A stretch of 64,000 bases of DNA, from assembly GCF_963675165.1 (NCBI RefSeq), contig NC_087385.1:6206912-6270911 (forward strand), written 5' to 3'. The stretch is from Halichondria panicea. Taxonomy: Eukaryota > Porifera > Demospongiae > Suberitida > Halichondriidae. The notes under the pieces are model-generated. The model did not search any database. It was given only the letters and a program-made list of their open reading frames with translations, and had not been told where the DNA came from. The translations under genes were made by a program, and so were the position numbers. Within the stretch, counting starts at the first letter, position 1. The number at the start of each line of letters is the position of its first letter. Shown piece by piece: positions 55,635 through 64,000 of the stretch.

Positions 55635-56217
55635 TGCATGCAAACTTACTAAGCAGAGAAGGATCGATTCTATTTTCTTTTATTGTCCTCAGGTTACAGT
55701 GCTTCACAGCTACAGAAACACAAGGTGAAATAAAGGTCAGCACACATTAAGGGAAACGTTGGAGATATGCACAAATTGTTGACACAAACTTACATGCACA
55801 CAGTGGTGGTATCTTGTCCCACTCTCCATCGACACAAGAAAGGATCGTCTCTCCCACAGCAGTATAGCCTTCATCACAAGTGAATACTGCTAAGAGTTGA
55901 CGAGAAACTGAATGCACGGTTTGAACAGCTCCATCAATAGGCGCTGACAGAGTTACACAACCTGAAGAGAAAAATACAATAATTATATACAGCCGGTAAG
56001 AATTTCTTTGACTGCATGCATGGAGAAAAATACAATAATTATATGCAGCCAGTATAAGAATTGGATTAGCAAAGTTATTCTTTGACTGCATGCATGGCTT
56101 GCAAGTGCATGCAGAAATGTTGCGTTTATACAACGTACCTTCAGTATTGGCAGGGGCTGCAAAGACAGCTGCAACTGCAGAGAGGATTGTAAGACAGACG
56201 AATGCTAAGCGAGCCAT
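54611..56217 (-). CDS. Secreted four-sushi (CCP) protein D1
   Basis: Six exons (56217-56139, 55961-55794, 55709-55650, 55545-55369, 55182-55000, 54846-54611), all phase 1, give 300 aa. The signal peptide (LAFVCLTILSAVAAVFA) is followed by CCP1 (about 28-82, CVTLSAP...FTCDEGY...CVDGEW...PPLC), a 20-residue linker exon, CCP2 (103-161, CGKLSRP...FNCAPGY...CEKGVWDG...PEC), CCP3 (162-222, IDCGAPEAP...YKCDAC...WSKTTPEC) and CCP4 (223-290, CPIPDIPGGGF...INCFSGW...PRC). No transmembrane segment, so secreted. Sushi domains bind proteins or glycans; complement-like, adhesive or immune roles are possible, not shown. A TATA box is present upstream. It forms a head-to-head pair with D2 and has a tandem paralogue, D3. 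Confidence 0.9.
55604..55632. repeat. (TA)n microsatellite in D1 intron 3
   Basis: About 13-14 TA units followed by GCATGCATGC, just after exon 4 on the genomic plus strand. The D3 copy lacks the TA run. Confidence 0.9.
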
Positions 56218-56361
56218 TTCAATTTTTAGACTGATTTGCTCTGATCACAGTTGAGGTACTGCTGTTGTAAGTTTCTTCTTTGTAGCTCCAAGTTGGAGAT
56301 TGAAGTCGTTTTTGCTGCTCCTTGAGGTGAGTTGAATTGATTGTTGAGATTGCAGAGACCT

Positions 56362-56370
56362 CTATTTATA
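56362..56370 (-). promoter_or_regulatory. TATA box of D1
   Basis: TATAAATAG on the minus strand, about 145 bp upstream of the D1 ATG. The same box is found at the mirrored site of D2 and in D3 and D4. Confidence 0.75.
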
Positions 56371-57243
56371 TTCCCCTGGAGGGAGGAATGCTTGTAAGTG
56401 CACTGCATGGGTCAAACTTGTATTGTCAACACCAAGCCATACATGTGCGTCTACGTGGCCTCTTTCTTTCTAGGAAAATTATATCCTTAAAAGGGAGTAA
56501 ACAAGATTGGTCATTATGACTCATCACAACACCTTACTCCTACTCGACTGAACCCACTTGGTTGCTAGGATAGCAAAAAGAGCAATAACCCACTCATTAA
56601 GTAACTCAATTACCATGTATGGCTTAACCAGTTGACCTTTCACTAATCAGTTGGCAAATACACTAAAAATCAATTAAAGAAGTTTCCTTTCATAACTGCA
56701 TGGTGTCCTTTTATACAATACAAATTACTACATTTTGCATTCGCTAACTGTGACAAATTTTTTTATACATACGATAGCCAATTATAAATTGTACAGAAAC
56801 AGGGAGATACGTGTAACAATATAGTCACAATAAAGCTAAGTCTTATGTGCTCTTATATTAAGAGGATATATGCATGACATGTACATGCATGTATACATGA
56901 GCCTGTTTTAAGAATTCGACTGATGTGGGTGGGGGATTTCTAAGAATAATTAAGATTTTGATAAATGACCTTCACGAACTGGTATCTTAGCAACAAACAG
57001 GGTGAAACCCTTTTATGGATAATTATGCAGTGGCTTCCCTTGAAACGTCATTGTGATGTCATCTTGCATCATAACAAAGTTATAATTGCCGTACACGACC
57101 CACAAACCCTCAAAGGCTGTTGACACACAACTCACATAATAAGGGTTAATTGCCACAAGATGACCCACAAGGGCTGTTGACACACTGCTGTCTCCAGGAA
57201 ATGGGGACAAATGTATCCATGGTTTCCACAAGCAGGGAGAGAC

Positions 57244-57252
57244 TATAAATAG
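57244..57252 (+). promoter_or_regulatory. TATA box of D2
   Basis: TATAAATAG, about 146-154 bp upstream of the D2 ATG, preceded by a pair of GGCTGTTGACACAC repeats. Confidence 0.75.
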
Positions 57253-57397
57253 AGGTCTTTGCAGTCTCAGACAATCAATTCAACTCACCTCAAGGAGCAG
57301 TAAATCAACGACTTCAATCTCCAACTCAGGAGCTATAAAGAAAAACTTACAACAACAGTACCTCAACTGTATTCTAACTCAGCATCATCATTATACA

Positions 57398-58696
57398 ATG
57401 GCTTTTGCAACCACCATGTGGATGTCCCTCTTTAGTGCTCTGTTCGCAGCAGCTGCAGTTTATGCTGCAATTGACGGTAAGTTAACTGTTTGCACGGTGC
57501 AAAAAGCTTATAAAATGTATATCATTATGTGCTTGCATGGATTACTATAGCTAGTAGTAGGAGCTGGATTATTTCTAATAATTAATGATGTGCATATCTC
57601 TTCAGATTGTGCCACTCTTCTCCCACCCACTGACGGCAATGTTCTGCTTGCATTCTCAAAATCTGATCAGCTGTTGGCCATCTTCACTTGTGATGAAGGC
57701 TATGCTGCTGTGGGGGAGACGATCCTTTCTTGTGTCGATGGAGAGTGGGACAAGATACCACCACTGTGTGCCTGTGAGTGAATTCAATATCATTTGTGTA
57801 TTACTAAAACAACTTGACAGCTTTCAATTGATTATTTGTCTTTATTATATACAGCACTGGATGAATGTGAGCTTAATATTAAAAATTCTGAAGAAATTGA
57901 CGCTTTGTCACAAAGTAAGTTCCATATTTTGTCATTGAAATGCTAAATTAATCTCATGCCATTACATAGAATGTCCCAAACTGACTTCACCACGATTTGG
58001 GAGGATGGATAACAGTTTGGTAAACGAAGGGAAAATGGAAGTGGCCACCTTCAACTGTTTCAAAGGCTACCGTCTCAATGGACCCTCAACTATTTACTGT
58101 GAAGAACGTTATTGGAGTGAAGAATTTGTACCAGAGTGCAAACGTGAGTTGTACACAAACACATCAGATGAATCTTTACATGACTTACTTTTGCAACAGC
58201 TGTTGACTGTGGTGCACCAGAGGCTCCACTAAACGGCACTGTTGAGTTCAAGGACACTCATTTCATGGCTACTGCGCACTACAAGTGTGACGCCTGCCAT
58301 ATTAGGAAGGGCTACGAGCAGAGGAGCTGCAAACCCAGCGGACTGTGGTCGAAATCTGTGCCAGAGTGTGTGCTTATGAATGGTAAAGAAAGCAATAGTC
58401 ATACCATTCATATAGTTAATGTATAAATAAATATGTTTCAAAAATTACCTTACTTTTACTATAATTAATTTGTTGTACATGCAGAACCAGTGTGCTCAGT
58501 ACTTGACCTTGAGGTACCTGAACAAGGGTTTGTTCCTCAAGATAGTGACATGATCACCAGTATGACATGTGGAGAGAGTATGGAGGTCCAGTGTGAGAGC
58601 GGCTACCAACTAGAAGGTGCTGACACTGCAACTTGCAACTTGGACGGATCATTCACATGGAATGGTCCACAACCAAACTGTGCAGAACTTAAATAA
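57398..58696 (+). CDS. Secreted four-sushi (CCP) protein D2
   Basis: Six exons (57398-57476, 57606-57773, 57855-57914, 57970-58143, 58200-58382, 58485-58696), all phase 1, give 291 aa. Plan as D1: signal peptide (MWMSLFSALFAAAAVYA), CCP1 (CATLLPPTDG...FTCDEGY...PPLC), linker exon with an extra Cys (LDECELNIK), CCP2 (CPKLTSPRFG...FNCFKGY...PEC), CCP3 (VDCGAPEAP...YKCDAC...PEC), CCP4 (VCSVLDLEVPEQGF...CESGY...PNC). The second half of CCP1 and the first two thirds of CCP3 are almost identical to D1, while CCP2, the linker and CCP4 are well diverged. Secreted, with function inferred only from sushi domains. Confidence 0.9.
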
Positions 58697-60057
58697 CTCT
58701 TCATCTCAGTTATCAATATTCCTTGTATAGCTCATACAAGTAGTGAAACACGTTGTCTCTTGTTCTCTTTTTCTTGTCTCGACTTATTACATTGTTAATG
58801 CCTACTTCCATCAATGTCAAAATCACAGCATTAAGGAATGCTCGAGTCTATATACTGAGTTTTCTCACCTTTAAGTCAGGCCTATATATATATATCAATA
58901 AGCCGATAAAGTGGTCACCATGCATGCATGCATAATACCAGGAAACTCAGAGGCAATTAACATACTGTTGTATAGTTGCTTCAAAGTTGCTATGGTGGCC
59001 TCGAAAATTGCTTACAAAACAGAACGAGTATTCTATAAATTGCTGTATTGTCAAGTTACATTGATATAATTATTTTGATCAAGTTACATAACTTTCGCTG
59101 ACACTTTCAGCAGGGACTGATTAACTGCATGTGCTAATTTAGCCTCGATCCCAGTTCCCTCAGGCCGGTGAAGGAGGCTAGTGCTAATTATTAAAATTAC
59201 ACAAAAAAATGTTAGTGTTTTACAGTACCGATAATGTTTCTCAGCCGTCATGAACTCTTGATACCGTATATATAATTATACAGAACTGGTGCAACTCGCT
59301 CATCTATCATGCTTATCAGTTCAGAAGTGAGCTAGCCTCGAATCCAGGCAGATTAAAATACGGCCTGGAATTGAGGGCTTGGAGTGCTAGTGAGCGAGAG
59401 AGGGGGATAAAGCATGCATGAGCGGTTTGAACAGAATGTATCGCCGGGCTGAGGGACTGCTGCACTCCAAATAATACTGTTACGTGACAATCTTTAAAAC
59501 GCATTTAGTGCATGCTTATTTGTTTTAAGATGGGAAGGTGTTGCTTAGCAACTGGCAAGCATTATCCAATATTCCATTGTAGAATTATATATAAACAACA
59601 GTTACTATAGATTAGCTATGAGTATGACTCATCAAATTATGTAACTTCCGTTGCAGTGGGCCACCGGCTGAATCACTTTAATGATTTTTTTTACTCAGTT
59701 TGATCACAGATAAAGGAGAGGGATTGGAAACGAAAGCTTTAATTCGAACTATCTGTGTTGCCAGCCCAATCCAGGAAAACAAGTTATCATAAGTTTGCAT
59801 TAAAACACAAAAAAGAGACAAAATTGCTTCTTACATGAACTATGCAAGGAGTATAATCAGTTCTATACTATACAGTTTCTATTTTATTTGGCTCGAGTGA
59901 CCATCAATCATGTCCACCTGTATATATAGGGAAGCAAATCTTATAAAGTATATGACATCATAGTTATAATTATATGCATTTTTGGCATTAGATTCTTTAC
60001 ACATTATATAGGGTGCTAATGCTATATAAGGAGTACAGGTTCCATATCAATATACAA
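58697..60057. other. Convergent region between D2 and D3
   Basis: About 1.36 kb without a credible gene. The right half (from about 59810) repeats the 54290-54610 flank. A perfect X-box-like palindrome lies at 59540-59552. Otherwise AT-rich with short TA and ATGC runs. Confidence 0.5.
59540..59552. promoter_or_regulatory. Orphan X-box-like palindrome
   Basis: GTTGCTTAGCAAC is a perfect inverted repeat matching the RFX X-box form. No ciliary gene is recognised next to it, so its role is unclear. Confidence 0.35.
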
Positions 60058-61666
60058 TTATAAGGGATACTGTGGCACAATGTTGCTAGTGTAATTATGA
60101 TGGTTGTACCTGAGGCGCCTGCATCGAGGTATGACACCGTGCCAAAAGTAGGTGCCGTCAGGGTTACAGGTGGCAGTGTCGGCACCAATCAGACGCCAAC
60201 CTGAGAAGCAGTTGATCTCAATCACCTGACCACAGGCTACTCCATTCTGTACCAGGCTGTTCTCGTTGGGAATGAACCCTCCACCAGGAATGTCAGGGAT
60301 TGGGCACGCAGAAGTGTCTGCAAGAAATACAATAGAATGCAAATGCAACTCAATGTTTTGTTGTTGTGATTACATGCAAGTATTTATTCAACACATGAGT
60401 TCAAGAGGAACATACTTTTGTGCATACCTCCTATTATGCATGTCTGAGTACAATGTTCTAAATTGCTTACCATTTGCTGGTCGACATTCTGGAGTTGTCT
60501 TTGACCACAGTCCACTGCGCTTGCACACTCTAGTCTCGTAGCCTTTTAGAGCGTGGCAGGCGTCACACTTGTAGTGAGCAATACGCATGAAGCGAGTGTC
60601 TTCAAACTCAACAATGCCGTTCAGTGGAGCATCTGGTGCACCACAGTCAATAGCTGCAGAGACATTGAATATTAGTACAATTGCAAGCTCTGTTTTGTTT
60701 ACTGAACACTCACTTATAGAATTATATTGCACAAGGAATTTTTGAACAACATACTCTACCATGCATTCATTATACATTATTATAGTGGCAGTGCATATAT
60801 ATTCTAGTGTGAATATAGATTGGTAGTACTCACGTTTGCACTCCGGCTCTCGACCGTCCCAGACCCCCTTCTCACAGTGGAGGGCAGAGGATCCAGACAC
60901 GTAGTAGCCGGGGGCACAGTTGAAGGTGGCAATCTCAGAGAACCCATCCTCTCCAATTTTTACATCCATTCCCCCATAGCGTGGTTCACTCAGTTGGCCA
61001 CATTCTAAACGGGTGTACAGCCATAATTTTGTGAATGCAAATCGGTACAAGCTATAACATAGTACAAGCATGCATGCATTGCATTAAAACAAACTTACTA
61101 AGCAGAGAAGGATCGACTTTCTTTTTTTTTATTGTCCTCAGGTTACAGTGCTTCACAGCTACAGAAACACATAGTGAAAATAAAGGCCAGCACACATTAA
61201 GGGGACAAGTTTGAGATATAATTATACTTACAATTATGCGCAAATAGTTGATACGTATAATGGAACTTACATGCACACAGTGGTGGTATCTTGTCCCACT
61301 CTCCATCAACACAAGAAAGGATCGTCTCTCCCACAGCAGCATAGCCTTCATCACAAGTGAATACTGCTAAGAGTTGACGAGAAATTAAATGCACGGTTTG
61401 AACAGCTCCATCGGTAGGCGCTGACAGAGTTACACAACCTGCGTGGAGAGATAAAAATACAATTACAACAGCTGGGAAAAATTGGATTAGCAAAGTTATT
61501 CCGAGTCCTTGTCATGCATGACGTACTGCATGCATGGCTTGCACTATAATTGCATGCATATATACAGTCATGCTGTGCATGTAACATTACCTGTGTTGGC
61601 AGGGGCTGCGAAGACAGCTGCAACTGCAGAGAGGATTGTAAGACAGACGAATGCTAAGCAAGCCAT
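60058..61666 (-). CDS. Secreted four-sushi (CCP) protein D3, tandem paralogue of D1
   Basis: Six exons (61666-61591, 61438-61271, 61158-61099, 61004-60834, 60653-60471, 60317-60058), all phase 1, give 305 aa. Domain order equals D1. CCP1, CCP2 and CCP4 are near-identical to D1 (CPIPDIPGGGF, FNCAPGYYVSG). The linker has a lysine run (TIKKKKVD). In the first part of CCP3, D3 has DAPLNGIVEFEDTRFMRIA where D1, D2 and D4 share EAPLNGTVEFKDTHFMATA. The C-terminal tail after the last sushi differs from D1 because the stop lies further on. Secreted. Confidence 0.9.
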
Positions 61667-61816
61667 TTCGATTTTAGACTGATTTGCTCTGATCACAGTT
61701 GAGGTACTGCTGTTGTAAGTTTTTTCTTTGTAGCTCCGAGTTGGAGATTGAAGTCGTTGATTTGCTGCTCCTTGAGGTGAGGATGAAGTTGATTGTTTAA
61801 GACTGCAGATATACCT

Positions 61817-61825
61817 CTATTTATA
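61817..61825 (-). promoter_or_regulatory. TATA box of D3
   Basis: TATAAATAG on the minus strand, about 150 bp upstream of the D3 ATG. Confidence 0.7.
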
Positions 61826-62225
61826 CTCTCCTGCATGGAGGGAGGAATGCTTGTAAGTGCACTGCATGGGTCAATTGTATTGTCACCACCAAGCCAAACA
61901 TGTACCTCTTTGTTTCTAGGATGTCACATCCTTAAAAGGGATTATAAACAAGATTAGTCTCTATGACTCATCACAACACCTGACTCCCACTCACCTGAAC
62001 CAGGAGCCCATAAATGATGGCTTCTGTCTGAACCTGTTGCAATTGCTAGGAGACCAAGTAGAGCATTATACCCACTCATTTTAACTCCACCAAGTATGGC
62101 TTAACTGAGTTGACCTTTCTTGAAAATCAATTTAAGCACTTCCCTTTCATAATTATAGCTAGCTGCATAATACAAATTTATTAATACAACATTTTGCATT
62201 CGCCAACTGAACTTAATTGCCTATA

Positions 62226-62444
62226 CCATATAGCGGGCACATTTTTGTGGGGTAAAAATTTGTTCAACTCGAACGATGATTTTCGTAAGTAGAAATTTCA
62301 TTTTACTTCATTGCCTGCACTGCATTGCCTGCACTGCATTGCATGCGTCCGGTCCGGTAGGCCACACCTACGTTTTCGTGGAGGTCAGCTTGCCCATGAA
62401 AATACCGAATATTTTACCCCACGAAAATCACCCGCTATATACGG
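62226..62444. mobile_element. MITE-like inverted-repeat element 2, copy 2
   Basis: The left end CCATATAGCGGGCACATTTT and right end AAAATCACCCGCTATATACGG are inverted, with GTGGGGTAAAA inner arms matching the copy at 26313-26509. TA precedes the left end; the right flank is CA, so one side of the duplication may have mutated. It is absent from the equivalent D1/D2 promoter, so insertion followed the pair duplication. Confidence 0.75.
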
Positions 62445-62892
62445 CATAGAAACTGGGAGATAATAATTATAGTCATGCAAAGTTGTATATATGCATGTGC
62501 TTGTGCATGATGAATAACTGAGGCTTCTAAGAAATTGACTAATGGGGGTGGGGATAGGGAATTTCTAAGAATAACCTTTTGATAAATGACCTTCACAAAC
62601 TGATCTCTTAGCAACAAAATAGATCCGAGTGTGAAAACCCCTTTTATGGATAATTTATGTAAACTATAAACAGTGGCTTCCCCTTGAAACGTGCTGTTTA
62701 CATTGTGATGTCATCCTGCATCATACATAATTGCCATACACGACGCACAAACCCTCAAAGGCTGTTGACACACAACTCACATAATAAGGGTTAATTGCCA
62801 CAAGATGACCCACAAGGGCTGTTAACACACTGCTGCATGTCTCCAGGAAATGGTATCCATGGTTTCCAATCATATTACAAGCAGGGAGAGAC

Positions 62893-62901
62893 TATAAATA
62901 G
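62893..62901 (+). promoter_or_regulatory. TATA box of D4
   Basis: TATAAATAG, about 160 bp upstream of the D4 ATG. Confidence 0.7.
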
Positions 62902-63053
62902 GTCTATGCAGTCCTCATGCAGACAATCAATTCAACCTCATCCTCACCTCAAGGAGCAGCAAATCAACGACTTCAATCTCCAACTCAGGAGCTACAAAGA
63001 AAAAACTTAACAACAGTACCTCAACTGTGTTCTAACTCAGCATCATCATTACA

Positions 63054-64000
63054 ATGGCTTTTGCAACCACCATGTGGATGTCCCTCTTCAGTGCTCTGTT
63101 CGCAGCAGCTGCAGTTTATGCAGCAATTGACGGTAACTTATTGCATGGTGCAAAGATAATTATTGTAAACTTCATGCGGCCGCTTATTGTTATTATAATA
63201 ATTATGTAATGTATAGGAATTTGTATAGAGCTTGTCATAATTATAATAATGATGCTTATTTTCAGATTGTGCTACACTTCTCCCACCCACTGACGGCAAT
63301 GTCCAGTTGGCATTCTCCAAATCTAATCAGCTGTTGGCCATCTTCACTTGTGATGAAGGCTATGCTGCTGTGGGAGAGACGATCCTTTCTTGTGTTGATG
63401 GAGAGTGGGACAAGATACCACCACTGTGTGCCTGTGAGTGAATATTTGTGCATTACTAAAACAACTTATAGCTTATAATTGATTATTAATGTTGAAATCT
63501 ATTGACTGTTGAATTGTATGTCTTTATAGCACTGGATGAATGTGAACTTAGTATTAAAAATTCTGAAGAAATCGACACTTTGTCACACAGTAAGTTTCCA
63601 CATTTTATCACTGAATTGCTAAATTACGTCAAATTTTAACATAGAATGTCCCAAACTGATTTCTCCACGATTTGGGAGGATGGATAACAGTTTGGTAAAT
63701 GAAGGGAAAATGGAAGTGGCCACCTTTAACTGTTTCAAAGGCTACCGTCTCAATGGACCCTCAACTATTTACTGTGAAGAACGTTATTGGAGTGAAGAAT
63801 TTGTACCAGAGTGTAAACGTGAGTTGTACACAAACACATCAGATAAATTTTTACATGACTTACTTTTGCAACAGCTGTTTACTGTGGTGCACCTGAGGCT
63901 CCACTGAATGGCACTGTCGAGTTCAAGGACACTCACTTCATGGCTACTGCTCACTACAAGTGTGACGCCTGCCATATTAGGAAGGGCTACGAGCAGAGGA
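63054..64000 (+). CDS. Secreted sushi protein D4, tandem paralogue of D2 (cut by window end)
   Basis: Exons 63054-63132, 63266-63433, 63530-63589, 63645-63818 and 63875 onward, beyond the window. Signal peptide and CCP1 match D2 almost exactly (FATTMWMSLFSALFAAAAVYA, TCDEGYAAVGE). The linker is LDECELSIKNSEEID. CCP2 (CPKLISPRFG...FNCFKGY...PEC) and the start of CCP3 are near-identical to D2. In CCP3 the usual VDCGAP reads VYCGAP. The last part of CCP3 and the expected CCP4 lie outside the window. Confidence 0.9.

Larger units (their letters stand above)
56218..57397. other. Shared 5' region of the D1/D2 head-to-head pair
   Basis: About 1.2 kb with two outward-facing promoters. TATA-to-ATG leaders of D1 and D2 are inverted copies of each other (AATCAATTCAACTCACCTCA, then ACTTCAATCTCCAACT). 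Two imperfect direct repeats of GACCCACAA...GGCTGTTGACACAC lie at 57097-57128 and 57162-57186. No internal gene seen. Confidence 0.65.
61667..63053. other. Shared 5' region of the D3/D4 head-to-head pair
   Basis: Copy of the D1/D2 promoter region, with TATA boxes facing both ways and the GGCTGTTGACACAC/GGCTGTTAACACAC direct repeats near 62740-62830. It is about 200 bp longer than the D1/D2 copy, mostly because the MITE-like element at 62226-62444 inserted here. Confidence 0.65.

Noticed and set aside
57013-57231. 72-codon minus-strand frame in the D1/D2 promoter
   Set aside because: It covers the paired promoter repeats and is not preserved as a gene-like frame in the D3/D4 copy.
59316-59504. 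62-codon minus-strand frame just downstream of the orphan X-box
   Set aside because: No domain, no splice sites and composition like the surrounding non-coding DNA.

Overview
The window looks like compact metazoan nuclear DNA, most likely from a demosponge (inference). The genes are animal genes (XRCC2, RBM42, hormone-sensitive lipase, CFAP126, SAXO, PARS2, NAA50, GPR89, POLR2H, TRIM-NHL, class C GPCR). Most are cut by many short GT-AG introns, some under 50 bp, and spacing is tight. I rebuilt gene models by hand from splice consensus, reading phase and remembered family sequences. Every joined model keeps one open frame. No search or alignment was run.

Layout. Positions 1-34,900 hold conserved single-copy genes on alternating strands: TLCD5-like(-), XRCC2(+), TRIM-NHL 1(+), RBM42(-), intronless TRIM-NHL 2(+), LIPE(-), CFAP126(+), SAXO(-), SLC35F3/F4-like(+), PARS2(-), intronless GABA-B-like receptor(+), NAA50(-), and an F-box/LRR gene(+) with a tRNA-Asn gene in one intron. 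Positions 35,000-48,600 are an accessory block of secreted proteins, all on the minus strand: two small five-exon genes (A, B), then five cysteine-rich genes (two short, three long) built from somatomedin-B-like and sushi units. GPR89(-) and POLR2H(+) follow at 49,232-54,087. The last 10 kb hold two copies of a head-to-head pair of four-sushi secreted genes (D1/D2 and D3/D4). D4 runs off the window.

How the parts relate. Seven gene pairs share start-to-start gaps of about 100-240 bp, so bidirectional promoters are likely. The two axonemal genes, CFAP126 and SAXO, each have an RFX X-box-like motif upstream. LIPE, PARS2, NAA50, GPR89, POLR2H, XRCC2 and RBM42 are housekeeping or metabolic genes with near-normal family lengths. 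The accessory blocks grow by tandem duplication, and junctions are visible: a fused exon at about 39,540 and a stranded GPR89 fragment at about 45,830-46,440.

Most notable signals: short tandem duplications spanning splice sites in at least four genes (SLC35F, LIPE twice, RBM42, secreted gene A); the X-box pair, one box lying inside the first codons of the neighbouring transporter ORF; the lineage-specific sushi/SMB secreted gene arrays with signs of chimera formation and gene conversion; and a small family of TA-flanked inverted-repeat elements.
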